Part shown: in pieces, positions 19,212 to 31,096 of the stretch
How positions within the stretch are numbered: position 1 is the first letter of the stretch
How the letters are laid out: every line of letters starts with the position of its first letter
DNA from: Hyperoplus lanceolatus
Taxonomy: Eukaryota > Chordata > Actinopteri > Uranoscopiformes > Ammodytidae
DNA: 64,000 bases
Assembly: GCA_026929865.2 (NCBI GenBank)
Contig: CM049397.1
Coordinates: 868,001 to 932,000 of the forward strand
Direction: 5' to 3'
Made by a program: the position numbers and the translations under genes
Notes under the pieces: model-generated
What the model was told of the DNA's origin: nothing
The model's input: the letters and a program-made list of their open reading frames with translations, nothing else
Databases searched by the model: none

Positions 19212-19560
19212 TTTGGTGAATGCTCAGCGCTATGATGGCGCTGAGCATTCACCAAATAAAAAAAAGTTTCACAGCTAATGTAGCCGTTAGCACACTCAGG
19301 ATCTCGTAATTACGAGAAAAGAATCTATTTTATTGTGTGTAAAAATAGAGTAAAGTGTGCTTTTAGGGCAGGAATAAAAGACGATAAGGTCGGACAGAGT
19401 CGTTGCCGTCCTGCAGCCAGCCAACCATCGTTATTGATGAATGAGAGGGGCGGTCCTTATCTCGTAATTACGAGATTTTAATCTCGTAATTACGAGATCC
19501 CTATCTCGTAATTACGAGATCCTGAGTGTGCTAACGGCTACATTAGCCGTGAAACTTTTT
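19212..19560. repeat. Foldback block with repeated 18-bp palindromes
   Basis: A 19-base hairpin (arms 19212-19230 and 19238-19256) is followed by 57-base inverted arms at 19261-19317 and 19504-19560 differing at one position. The palindrome ATCTCGTAATTACGAGAT occurs exactly at 19459-19476, 19481-19498 and 19503-19520 and with one change at 19301-19318. The sequence TGAATGCTCAGCGC recurs just outside at 19569-19582. It looks like a foldback transposable element with no coding content. Confidence 0.85.
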
Positions 19561-19776
19561 TTAATTTGATGAATGCTCAGCGCCACCGTACAGCGCCACC
19601 GTAACATGGTGAGATCTTCACCGAACCAAAAAAAAAACAGACAGTTATCGCAGTGCATTTAATTTGACCAATCACAGTCCACGTTTCCGAATCAAATGTG
19701 CGTACTGGCCAATCGGGGGCCAGTCACCGAGTCACGTGACACATGGGTCCGTGTATGAAATATTATTTTGAATTAA

Positions 19777-21893
19777 GGGCCGAGTCCAAAGTAACATAAA
19801 GGAATATACCACTCGTAATTTCGTTTTACCGTTTTCCAGCTGGAATGCAGAAATGAAAATTCCATCCGAATTTTCCTTTCTTGTTTATTGGTACAGAACG
19901 AAAAACAAATATGACAGAACAAGGAAATGGGTGAACGGAGGGTTTTGTTAATTTGTATTAAGAGCTTAGTCCCAATTCATGAAAACAAATAAACGAGCCT
20001 CATTGGCTGTGCCACTGAGAGCTTCCTGCTTCTGTATTTCCAGCGTAAAAGTAGCCTTTATAATAGGATCATAGCCTATGCCCTATTGAGCACAATCTGT
20101 AAAATGTATAGCCTACATGTTTGAATAAAATAATAGGCCAAATATTTTATTTTAGAACACATGCTCACTCCCAACCACTCAACATTTCTCCCCAACTCGT
20201 CCTCATTGACGAATGGTCAGTGTCCCTTTGAGTCACTTTTCGACGTGCAATAATATAGCCTACCTCTATAGCCAGTACATTGGCAAGGCATGTGCCACCG
20301 CACAGGCAAGGACGGATTAACATGTCCACGGGCCCTGGACACAAACCAGCCATGGACCCCTACCAACACGCAATCACACACATTATAATGCAGCGTGCAG
20401 GAAGGAGGGAGGGAGGGAGAGAGAGAGAGAGGACCGTTACATTGTGTATTTTCTAGGAGTTTTTATTTGAGTAATTAGTGTAGACGTGTCAGATGAATCG
20501 ACACATTTATTGTGATTTTTTATTATTCTTTTGCAGGTGCAGTTGGTGCTGAACATAAATTGCAAACTGCTCGCTTACAGGTGCACCGCAGGCTTAATAT
20601 TCACCATTTGCTTAGCTCTATTGATAATGATAAAGAGAAGCTTTATTTAAACACTGTCCATGTGACGGTGGTGATTGATTCATTGTAACTTTGTTTGCTA
20701 GATAGAATCTCACAGAGGGAAGAAACTGTCTCCCCTCACATTAAGGCTACATTTTCTCTATAGGCACGCAGTCTGTCTGGCAACACAGCGCTGTGTTCTA
20801 ATTAAAACACGACAGGAATAAGTTGGCTACAATTGCCCCGCACGGCCACCGAATAGTCAAATCTCTGGACTGAAAAGCAAAGCTGAAAAGGCAGATCTGG
20901 CGGGGGGCGGCCACTCGTAGATTCGCTCGGTCGAGAGCGGTCGAGAAGGCGACTGCGCGCCCAGCATCACTGGAGCTTCTCCCCGCTGGGAGAGCCAGCG
21001 AGTCGGGCAGGGCTGGAGCGGCTGCCCCCAGCTACGGCGCATGAACCACCGGGGAACATAGGACCCTTTTTTTTGGAAAAAACGGGGAATGTTACCCGGT
21101 CACATACAAAGCGGGGAACATAGCACCCGGGCAACATAGGGATGATCCCATGTAGAGCATGTTCACGATGTGTAAGGTGGCCGCCTATATGAACGACAAG
21201 AGGGCTGAGAACAAGGCTACTGATCAGATAAATGATCGATCAAACGTAAAATCATCAGGAAATGATAAAAACATCCCGATGGAGATTTCTATGGAGTGAT
21301 TTTGCTTTAAACTGTACAGGGACGCGTTGTGACTCTTTCTTCAGTTGGAGCTGCAGCGTAAAGTGAAACAAACTCAGAGTAGGTCTAACCATCTATCCAG
21401 CAGGTTATAGTCACGGCATATGTTGCGGCTTTGGCGAGGTGTTCACCCCTGTTGCTATGGACGCTATTGAAGCAAAACGTGACGTTAAAAAAAAATTGTC
21501 AGGAAAAAATCATATTCACATGAAAAAATTAACAATGTTCCGACCTTTTATTATATGTCCAACCACGCATTTTATTTAGAGGTTGATTATAGCCTATTTA
21601 GGCTTATTATGTGCTGCTTTCTGAGTTCCCTACTTTCTTATTGCAAGCATTGATCACAATCTGAAGATAAATGTATCAGTTTTCGATCTTTTTATAAAGG
21701 TTACTTTTATGCTGGAAATACAGAAGTAGGTTCAGTGGCACAACTGACGGAGCGCTGCAACCAATCAGGAGAAGTCCGCCCACAGACGGAAAAGCCAATG
21801 AGGCTCGTTTATTTGTTTTACTGTCAGAATTGAATGTAGGAAATAAAAGCTCTCCGTTCTTCCGTTTCCTTTCTGTCACTTTGGACTCAGCTC
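19777..21893. mobile_element. TTAA-flanked non-autonomous element, copy A
   Basis: The left end GGGCCGAGTCCAAAGTAAC and the right end GTCACTTTGGACTCAGCTC are inverse, and TTAA lies on each side (19773-19776, 21894-21897). TTAA targets suggest a piggyBac-type transposase. The 2.1-kb interior has no transposase. It includes a GC-rich segment (20840-21060), GGGGAACATAG repeats (21050-21150) and a block (21150-21480) that recurs at 24303-24620 and, inverted, at 27200-27545. Confidence 0.7.
20401..20432. repeat. GGGA/GA simple repeat
   Basis: GAAGGAGGGAGGGAGGGAGA followed by a GA run; at the same place in copy B a longer GA array is found (23875-23911). Confidence 0.9.
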
Positions 21894-22179
21894 TTAAAGC
21901 TGCAGTTGAGAGTTTTCCCAACGCTCAACCTGCTGTAGCTCCTCCCTCCGAACGACAGCTATGCGCATTCATGTGAATTGAGTTACATTGACAGGAGACA
22001 AACACCATGTCCGATTCCGAGGTGATTAAACATTAGTAATGATAACTACATACATACATATTGAGCATACATTTTAATCACAGACATACCATGTATGTTA
22101 GCTTAAAATCATTGTAAGTGTGCTGGTAGGCCTAACAAAAGTAGCTGTAACAGCCAGGCAAGATAGCAAACTAATTGTA
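21894..22179. other. Spacer between TTAA elements, nothing recognised
   Basis: Starts with the TTAA and AGCTGCAGTTGAGAG, which recurs inverted at about 23020-23032. No coding or regulatory feature is supportable. Confidence 0.35.
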
Positions 22180-22465
22180 ACAGAGCGGAGAGGAGTGTGT
22201 GTATCTTCTACTATCTATGCTCCTGCTCTGACCGCAGCTGGGAGGGGCTGCTCGGGGCTGCTGCGCGAGGAGCGGGCTGCGTGTCAGGCTCCCGCTGCTC
22301 GTTGAGAAGAGGTGATAATTGCTTTGGCGAAAAAAGTCACCAATAACACCAGAAAAAAAGCTAGATTTGTCGCTTGTCGCTGTTTTGAAAAAAAAAAGTC
22401 GTCAGGGGGGCTGAAAAGTCACTAAATATAGCGACAAAATCGCTTTGAGTTGGCAACACTGAGCA
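22180..22465 (+). repeat. Dispersed repeat ending AGTTGGCAACACTG (copy 2)
   Basis: Same family as 12790-13152, with CTGGGAGGGGCTGC, GTCACCAATAACACCAGAAA and CACTAAATATAGCGACAAAA. Its end read inward is CAGTGTTGCCAACTC, a plausible DNA-transposon terminus. Confidence 0.7.
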
Positions 22466-22989
22466 CAGGACGAGGGCTATATAGGGCCAGCGGCCGTCCT
22501 GCTGCAGCCTAGGGGCAGAGGAAGGGGACGAGGTCGCGGTCGGAGAGGTCTTGATGTGATAGGGCAAGAAGACATGGCCGGTGTACTTTTTTTCGAGCTC
22601 TCTCCGTCTCCCTTTCAGCAGTTAACTTTTCAACATTCATCTTTCCTCGTTTTTTTGCTGTCTTAGCGGTGTTAGTTGTTTGTATCCTGAGAATGGTAAA
22701 TTTGTGAAGACATTGCTACTCGATGTCCGCTGTAGTAGCCTAGTACCAAACAGTAGGCTAGTGTCAGACTGCTAGGGTCGTGAACGCTCACGCAACTGAC
22801 GCATCAGCGTCGTTGCCAAGGTCCCACAGCCAATAAGAACGGAGAATTTGACCTCGCTCTGATTGGTCAAAATTAACATGAGCGGTGGCAATTTTGGGGG
22901 GCAGCACACAGAGGCAGGGGGGAGCAAAGTGATAAAAAAGTATTTTCAGACCACTTCACCTAAATATAGCTGAATGGCTATTATGACAG

Positions 22990-23212
22990 TTTTGCCAAAT
23001 ATTACAGTAAAAAAACTCTCAACTGCAGCTTTAATACAAAGTAACAAAACCCTCCGTTCACCCATTTCCTTGCTCTGTCATATTTGTTTTTTGTTTTGTG
23101 CCAATAAACAAGAAAGGAAAATTCGGATGGAATTTTCCTTTCTGCATTCCAGCTGGAAAACGGTAAAACGAAATTAAGAGTGGAGGGTCCGTGTATAAAG
23201 TGTTATTTTGTA
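22990..23212 (-). repeat. Inverted partial copy of the TTAA-element end
   Basis: Bases 23035-23190 are the reverse complement of the first 170 bases of the TTAA element (AAGGAAATGGGTGAACGGAG and TTTTCCAGCTGGAATGCAG blocks). Together with copy B immediately to the right this forms a head-to-head arrangement. Confidence 0.8.
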
Positions 23213-23216
23213 TTAA

Positions 23217-25042
23217 GGGCTGAGTCCAAAGTGACGGAAAAGAATATACCGCTCGTAATTTCGTTTTACCGGTTTCCAGCTGGAATGCAGAAACGAAAAT
23301 TCCATCCGAATTTTCCTTTCTCGTTTATTGGTACAAAACGAAAAACGAATATGACAGAGCAAGGAAATGGGTGAACGGAGGGTTTTGTTACTTTGTATTA
23401 AGAGCTTAGTCCCAATTATATGAAAACAAATAAACAAGCCTCATTGGCTGTGCCACTGAGAGCTTCCTGCTTCTGTATTTCCAGCGTAAAAGTAGCCTTT
23501 ATAATAGGATCATAGCATACACTGACCCATAGCCTATGCCCTATTGAGCACAATCTGTAAAATGTATAGCCTACATGTTCGAATAATATAATAGGCCACA
23601 TATTTTTTTTATGTAAGAACACGTTCTCACTCCCAACCACTCAACATTTCTCCCCAACTCGTCCTCATTGACGCATGGTCATTGTCCCTTTGAGTCACTT
23701 TTCGACGTGCAATAATATAGCCTACCTCTATAGCCAGTACTTTGGCAAGGCATGTGCCAAGTGTGCCACCGCACAGGCAAGGACGGATTAACATGTCCAC
23801 GGGCCCTGGACACAAACCAGCCATGGACCCCTACCAACACGCAATCACACACATTATAATGCAAGCGCGCAGCCGAGAGAGAGAGAGAGAAAGAGAGAGA
23901 GAGAAAGAGACACTCTCTTTGCGTCGGAGCTTACACTCAAAGCCCCGTCTGAGAACACAGCGTTTCACGCCCGGTGAAACACACACACACCTGCCGCCCC
24001 GATGGCTTTTTTTCCATGGGAAATTATGAATTTTACCTAGCAATGGCAAGACCACAGGTCTGTTTTTATAATATTGTTAGCGAGAAATATGCATTAGGCT
24101 ATGATCACCCGATCAGCGTTGGGTCAATCAACTCTGAGCGTGTTCACTCTGGGTTGAGCGCATCCGTAAAAGCCATAGTCAATGGATCGCTGATAACATG
24201 ATTCACCATAGAAACAGAAGAAACAAATGCTTGATCCTAAAACACTCCTGTTAATAAAACAAAGAATGATATATGCCTATACAACTAGGTTTATTAATCT
24301 GAATGTAGAGCATGTTCACGATGTGTAAGGTGGCCGCCATATGAACGACAAGAGGGCTGAGAACTACTGATCAGATAAATGATCGATCAAACGTAAAATC
24401 ATCAGGAAATGATAAAATCATCCCGATGGAGATTTCTATGGAGTGATTTTGCTTTAAACTGTACAGGGACGCGTTGTGACAGACAGTGTCTCTTTCTGCA
24501 GCGTAAAGTGAAACAAACTCAGAGTAGGTCTAACATCTATCCAGCAGGTTATAGTCACGGCGTATGTTGCGGCTTTGGCGAGGTGTTCATCCCTGTTGCT
24601 ATGGACGCTATTAAAGCAAAACGTGACGTTTAAAAAATAAAATCAGGAAAAAATCATATTCACATGAAAAAATTAACAATTTTCCGACCTTTTATTATAG
24701 GCTATGTCCAACCACGCATTTTATTTAGAGGTTGATTATAGCCTATTTAGGCTTATTATGTGCTGCTTTCTGAGTTCCCTACTTTCTTATTGCAAGCATT
24801 GATCACAATCTGAAGATAAATGTATCAGTTTTCAATCCTTTTATAAAGGTTACTTTTACGCTGGAAATACAGAAGTAGGCTAAGTGGCACAACTGACGGA
24901 GCGCTGCAACCAATCAGGAGAAGTCCGCCCACAGACGGAAAAGCCAATGAGGCTGGTTTATTTGTTTTACTGTCAGAATTGAATGTAGGAAATAAAACCT
25001 CTCCGTTCTTCCGTTTCCTTTCTGTCACTTTGGACTACGCTC
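23217..25042. mobile_element. TTAA-flanked non-autonomous element, copy B
   Basis: Ends GGGCTGAGTCCAAAGTGACG and its inverse, with TTAA at 23213-23216 and 25043-25046. It is closely similar to copy A but lacks the GC-rich 20430-21150 segment. Where copy A has the GGGA/GA repeat (20401-20432) it carries a GA array (23875-23911). Like copy A it has no transposase, so both must have been moved by an enzyme encoded elsewhere. Confidence 0.7.
23875..23911. repeat. GA microsatellite
   Basis: An almost pure GA run interrupted by AAAG, inside TTAA element copy B. Confidence 0.95.
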
Positions 25043-25046
25043 TTAA

Positions 25047-25295
25047 TACAAAGTAACAAAACTCTGTCATATTCGTTTTTCGTTTTGTACCAATAAACAA
25101 GAAAGGAAAATTCGGATGGAATTTTCGTTTCTGCATTCCAGCTGGAAAACGGTAAAACGAAATTACGAGCGGTATATTCCTTTCTGTCACTTTGGACTCA
25201 GCCCTTAATACAAAATAACACTTTATACACGGACCTATATTCCTTTATGTCACTTTGGACTCGGCCCTTAATTCAAAAAATATTTCATACGGACC
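25047..25295 (-). repeat. Stacked inverted ends of TTAA elements
   Basis: Within 250 bases the inverse of the element tip occurs twice (CACTTTGGACTCAGCCCTTAA near 25190 and CACTTTGGACTCGGCCCTTAA near 25245), each followed by a different AT-rich spacer. The outer one matches the sequence left of copy A (19740-19776). Nested or successive TTAA insertions explain this best. Confidence 0.7.
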
Positions 25296-26032
25296 CACAT
25301 GAACTTTGCAGATAGAGACATACGGATAGGGCCAAGAAAGAAACGGCGTTTGAATAATCGTTTCCAAGGTTTGCTTTGCTTTATGATTCGGACATCGGCA
25401 GGTTGACTGCTCAGACATAATAAAAGGGGAACAAAGAAGAACGGAATATCAGTCAGCTCCGGTCAGCAACCGTGATGAACTTCACCGTGAAGAGGGCCAG
25501 TGTTTGTCTGCCAAGCCGAATCTGACATGGAAAAACGAAAATACTGCCAGCCAAACTACTTCTTCTTGACGGTAACTCGGTAAATTAAATTTTTCGGCAG
25601 ACAACACAGTTGGTTAATCTACTATTTAGGGCTGTCAAAATTAACGCGTTAACCCAGGGTGATTAATTTCTGGAATTATCGGCGTTAATTTTTTTAACAC
25701 ATTTAACGCATGTGCAGAATGATCCGCCCCGCACATCCCACCAGCTCTTTACTACAGTCACTGCTGACCCAGGATCAGTAGCTGCGTGCAGCCAAACATA
25801 GCAGCACGTTAGCCCGTGCAGTGTTTTAAAGTTTTAAACTGCTAACGGTCACGTCTGTGTCGGGGGCATAGATAGTATATAAAATCAACTGCTGCGGTTG
25901 ACAGTTGATGTCGAAGCAACAGGAAGAGAAACATTGTCCGCTCGGTTCAGAACCCGCGAGGACACAAACGTCTGCAGTTTTCAGAGGTGTGTGTGAGTAG
26001 ACATCAGCCTCGTTTGATATGTCGTCGTCTTG

Positions 26033-26133
26033 AGACCTGCGCAACTATGACGCTCGGCTTGCTGAGCGCACAGCATTTTTGCAGCATTTTTGTTGTGCGC
26101 TCAGCAAGACGCGCGTCATAGTTGCGCAGGTCT
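26033..26133. repeat. Hairpin inside the hAT element
   Basis: A 21-base perfect arm (26033-26053, AGACCTGCGCAACTATGACG) pairs with 26113-26133. The arms extend imperfectly inward through TTGCTGAGCGCACA to a loop rich in GCATTTTT. Confidence 0.9.
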
Positions 26134-26235
26134 GAGCAAGACGGCTCAGACGATTGTTATGTTATGTTGATAACGAGGCTATCAACATAACGTCACACAT
26201 GGGAACAGTCCCCTAGGACGTGGTCGCGTGTACAA

Positions 26236-26263
26236 ACGCACGCACGCACGCACACACACACGC
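26236..26263. repeat. CGCA/CA simple repeat
   Basis: ACGCACGCACGCACGCACAC followed by CA units, in the same hAT element. Confidence 0.95.
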
Positions 26264-26789
26264 AGACTGTAATCAAGTTGTATTCAAGAATACACAATCT
26301 ATAGATTCACCAAATAAATGCCATTCTATAGCCTATCCTATATTTGCCCAAAGACATAGTAAAGAGACAGACCAATTGAATTATGGTTTGGTAGGTAGGC
26401 CTATATATTTGAGTTTGATTTAAATTTATTTTCAGTATTAAAACCATCATTTGGATTTTCAATTAATAAACACTAATACTAATTTTAAATGTACATGTAT
26501 TGAGCTTCTGTCATTTATCTTTCCGTTCATACAACAATATACAGAGAAAATTTGAATTTTTCGAGCATATTTCGAATGTTAAAATTAATCGTGATTAATC
26601 CACAGAATCCTGTGATTAATCTGATTAAAAATTTTAATCGTTTGACAGCCCTACTACTATTATATGGGCATCCCCTGAGTTTATAAAATATTTTGCAAGC
26701 TGGATAATGTTGGTGTGGAATTCTAACCGTTAGCAACAACGTTATAGCATGGCTAAGCTCAGCTAGCTAGAAATAACCCAGTAACAACA

Positions 26790-26845
26790 TGAGAATTAGT
26801 TATGTCAGTGATGAATGCATTCATCACTGACATAACTAATTCTCA
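26790..26845. repeat. 56-bp perfect palindrome without spacer
   Basis: Each 28-base half, beginning TGAGAATTAGTTATGTCAGT, is the exact reverse complement of the other, meeting at ATGCAT. There is no loop and no mismatch. It lies just right of the hAT 25627-26653 and is not part of any element I can delimit. Confidence 0.97.
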
Positions 26846-27125
26846 ATTCATCCACAACATTCAATTATATTCTAGTAAGAAAAAAATAAGGTTTTTAAAT
26901 AGTGAGTGCATATTTAATCATGCACATTACAGCTAACCACGGGTTTTTACAGGTTTAGCTATATAGCATGGATGAACAAGGGGATCAAAATGGAAACCGA
27001 AAAGATGACAATTAAAGCCTTTTTTGCTAACTATATTAACTTTGTGTCCCTTTCAAAGACACCGCGATGAAGAAGTTTCCAAACAACACTGTGCCGGCAG
27101 TGCAAGGCAAGCCCTCATTTGCAGA

Positions 27126-27545
27126 CCTGGGGCCTGTTTCAGGTAGCTGGTTTTGAGGCAACCCAGAGTTTGTTCGCTCTGAGTTGGTGGAAACTCTGGG
27201 TTTTCCGTTTCAGGTAGCAGGTCCAGCGCAACCGAGAGTCAGTTACTGCAGCAACATACGCCGTGGGTCTAACCTGCTCGGGAGGTGGTTAGACCTACCC
27301 TGAGTTTGTTTTCACTTTACACTGCAGCTCCGACTGAAGAAAGAGTGTCACTGTCACACGCGTCCCTGTACAGTTTGAAGCAAAATCACTCCATAGAAAT
27401 CTCCATCGGGATGTTTTTATCATTTCCTGATGATTTTACGTTTGACCGATCATTTATCTGATCAGTAGCCTTGTTCTCAGCCCTCGGTCCGTTCATATAG
27501 GCGGCCACCTTACACATCGTGACATGCTCTACATTCAGATTAATA
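27126..27545 (-). repeat. Inverted copy of the TTAA-element internal block
   Basis: Bases 27200-27545 are the reverse complement of 21150-21480 and 24303-24620 (CACTCCATAGAAATCTCCAT, CATTTCCTGATGATTTTACG, GGCGGCCACCTTACACATCG). The left part begins GGGGCCTGTTTCAGGTAGC, a Harbinger-like MITE terminus, so the shared block may itself be an element inserted in all three places. Confidence 0.7.
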
Positions 27546-28740
27546 AACCTATTTGTATTGTATGTTTTTTAAAATGTATTATTATTACCCTGGAAATATT
27601 TTTGTCTTTTATGTTAACGATCTCTACATTAAAGTCAGTAAAATGGTGTTCTCTGTGTGTGTTGGCTTTTAAATATTATTTTACAGCGTAATATATTTAA
27701 AATGCATTATTTAAAATGCATTATTAATGAGCTATAGTCTATATTAAGTTGTGTTAAAGTATGTTTTACTGTATGTCTTATTATACTTTTAGTGGCTCTT
27801 CAAGTATACTTTTAATAATATCATGAAAAAAGAGCAAATTTAAATGAAATTAAAGATCTACTCAGAGAGCACTTCAAATGTGACTGAAAGGGTATTTTAA
27901 ATGTAATTTAAAGTAATACACTAAATTGCAATAAAGATCACTTATAGTTGTTCCAATTTAACACAACTAAGTACACTTAATTGTATTTCTGTTCATTTAA
28001 AGTTGAACTTTTGCATATCTAAAAGAGCACTTATCATACTTAAAGTTGTTCCAAAATAACACACTTAGTATGCACTTAGCACGCAGAATGCAATAAGTAT
28101 GTTTGGGAAAAGATCTACTTAAGTATACTTCTTTTCTACCTGGGAAGATATGAACCAAGACAGAGTTATATCAGAAAAATTGTACGTTGAAAGTTTTTAA
28201 ATAAGAACATTGCTATTTATTTTGTCTAATGTTTTCTTAAAAGGTGCTACGAGGAACTTTTTAATATTTCTGAGACAGTCTAATTTTTCCTCTGATGATA
28301 ATCAACCATCAGTGCAAGAAATGCTATTTTTATATAGTATTTCTTAATGCCTTTTTCATGGGTACGCTCAGCCAGGAACTACAACTGGAATATTTAAAAC
28401 AATACTGCTTTTGGCTAAAGGGGGCGCTAGAATGAACACAAACTGTAAGTTCCTCGGAGCACCTTAAAGGTCCAAAAAGACAGCCCCCACCAAGTTTGCT
28501 TTGTCTTTTGTGACTAATTACAGCAGATAACAATGTGCACTCTATTTCTAGGTGATTCGTTAGCGATGTTGCCAAAATCTTTTAAAACACAGGAAGGATA
28601 CTTATTGGCCAATAATTGCCAACCTGATTTGCTGCCCCAGATTTAAATGACTCTTGCTTGTTTCCACATTTCTGAGAACTTTTCACTAGTATTTACAGAA
28701 AATAGATGTCTTAGTTATAAAGATCTTAAGAGTGTGTTGA
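27546..28740. other. AT-rich intron sequence with MITE-like palindromic motifs
   Basis: The 27700-28140 part is full of AAGTATACTT-type motifs and ends CTTTTCTACCTGGGA, resembling a short non-autonomous DNA transposon end. No gene is seen. The 28330-28575 open frame has no family features. Confidence 0.4.
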
Positions 28741-28926
28741 GGTAACACTTTACAGTAAGGGAACATTAATAAACTGTTATGCTAAGTTAATGCTATTCAT
28801 TATTTTAGGTTTATTAAGCATTTACTAAACATTTATTAACCGTTAGTTAATGCTTAGTATGCTTATTAAGCCTTCATTAAGCATTAACTAACAGTTAATT
28901 AATGTACCCTTATTGTAAAGTGTTAC
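28741..28926. mobile_element. 186-bp MITE
   Basis: Starts GGTAACACTTTACAGTAAGG and ends with CCCTTATTGTAAAGTGTTAC, its near inverse. The interior is a series of TTAATGCTTA/TAAGCATTTA inverted motifs. No clean target duplication. Confidence 0.75.
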
Positions 28927-31096
28927 TGTGTGTTGCTTTAAATTTGCTGATAACCTCAATAACTTGGTTTTTACCAACATTTTGCAGTTCAAATGCCCCG
29001 ACCTTCTCTCCACTTGTGGTTTTAGACCAGCAAGGCTGATTAAAATTATTTGGAAGTTCCTCAACTGACCCAATAGAATACTCATTCCCTGAGTTCCAAT
29101 TCCCATACTATTTAGTATGCCAGAGAAAGATGTAGGATGTCCCAATACATGCACATCAATTGTAGTTAGGACTGGCCCCAGGCTTCGAGTATTCGTTGGT
29201 TTTTCTGAGCGAATCTTCGGATATTCGTTCCAGAAAAACACACCATCAAATCAACATTAATAATGCCAATGTACTCACTGAAACCGAGTGTGTGAGCTGA
29301 GACAGCAAGCTGCGTAGTTTGTTGATGCTTTAATAACTTTCGAACGGTAGTAAAGTCGGAGTTCCTTACTTTTTCGCCGTGGAGGCAAACAGCTGTTTTT
29401 CATTCCAAATCAGCTGTCCTCCGCGCCATCGTAACCCATACAGGAGCTTATCAATTCATCCAGGAACGTGCATCTTTTTGGCGATTTATAAATCCATACA
29501 AAGATCCAATATTGATAGTCTTTTGTGTCCATATTATATCCATTATTGACTGCCTATTCCCATGATGCAAGCAAGTCACGGTTGATGATGGCTGAATAGC
29601 ATGGCTGAATGTAAACACACAGCTGAGCTAAGCTAACATTAGCATTACGTCAAGCATTACATTTCCTTCCGAAATCGCGCTAATGTTGTGGTAGCCTATA
29701 GAGTTATTAGGAACACAATCTATTCTTCCTCCATCTCTCTCTCCCTCCTGCGCTTGGTGCCGCTTTTAGTTTGCCTCACTCTGGTAACATCATGTAGCCT
29801 ACTACAGCTGATATCACCGGTGGCACTTTGAAAGGGCAACTGCCAACTAGGTCAAAGTTCAAATAATTCGATAATAAATTTTAAATGAACGTCTAATTTG
29901 CATTTTACAATTGTTTTATAACTTGTATATCCAAATATTATTTGCTGACAAAATATACTGCAGTTTGAGCTACCTTTGCAAAAATTTTTTAAAAAAAAGT
30001 TAAAAAAAAATATATATATAGGGGAGAACGGGGTAATTTGTCACATGGGTTGGATGTCACATTCGTTATATCTCGCCACCAGAGCGCGCTAGCTCTGAAA
30101 TGTTGATATAAAAAAGGTCCAGAATTGGGATCAGAGGTCACATACATAGACTTCCTTGGAGTTAGACTGCTGCATTTCAGGTGAGAGGATGTTTTGTGTT
30201 TTTCATGTCAAATTCAAAATATTTTGCTTCTCAGTATTTTTCTTCTAGGCTTTTACACAATGGGTTTATAACAAAACACTTGTTACCCTCAGAAAGTGTG
30301 AAGGGTAAACTATAGTTTAGATTGTGGTTAGCAAGCTAATTAGTTGTCAGATGGTTGTTGGCCTTGATGCTAGCAAGAAATTCAAGTTGGGGTTGGTCGT
30401 CAAATTTTTTGGGGGGTTGGTTGTCACATGTTATCTCAAGGCTGCAGCCAGAAAAGGAACCCAATAACGAAATAAATTGTCAAGCTGTATCCTCACTGAC
30501 ACCCCAGAGAAGGAAAGAATAGAGCAGGAAAAGGCAGCTAGCAAGCAAAAGAAAAAAGGGCAACAAAATCAAAATAACCCAGTGCATCCCAAACTAGACC
30601 AGCTGCCAAGGCTACAGAACATTATGTAGGCCTATTTGTCAACTTCGAAAAAAAACATCAGCTGGAGAGGACGCTGGCGCTGTCTGTTCGCCGCTTTTCC
30701 AAGCAAATTTTGGGCCAATTTTGGCCAATTTTATTTTTAAAGTGATTTTCTTGTGGGCCTTGATCTGTTCTTGGTTCCCTACATACTGCATCAGCAACGA
30801 GGAGCAAGCTTGTGGACACACCTTTGGTTGCTCCGGTTTTGTTGTGGAGGAGCCGTGTAGCTCACACTATTTTGGCGTCCCTAGCAACGGCTAAAAACAA
30901 GTAGCCCCTGACATTTTCCTGATTGCTGCTGGCGTTTTTTCCCGGTGATCCTGGTGAGGAATATGGGAATATGCCCCGGTCAACCTGCAGGCTGTCTCTA
31001 CTATCTCTACTATCTCGTGGATTTTTCTGCACTGCCTCCCGGCTCTTCTCCAGCTGCTTCGGGTCCGTACCTAGCTGCTAACAGGCTACCATCACT

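Larger units (their letters stand above)
25627..26653. mobile_element. hAT-type non-autonomous element with internal hairpins
   Basis: Ends TAGGGCTGTCAAAATTAACG and TTTGACAGCCCTA are inverse and flanked by identical CTACTATT (25619-25626, 26654-26661). It has no transposase. A long hairpin lies at 26033-26133 and a shorter one at about 26157-26195, and a CGCA/CA array at 26236-26263. Confidence 0.9.

Noticed and set aside
19459-19520. CRISPR-like or operator array
   Set aside because: Palindromes are separated by only 4-5 bases, too short for spacers. I keep it as a foldback/palindrome finding only.
20857-21042. GC-rich segment as a CpG-island promoter
   Set aside because: It is inside TTAA element copy A, absent from copy B, and no gene start lies nearby.
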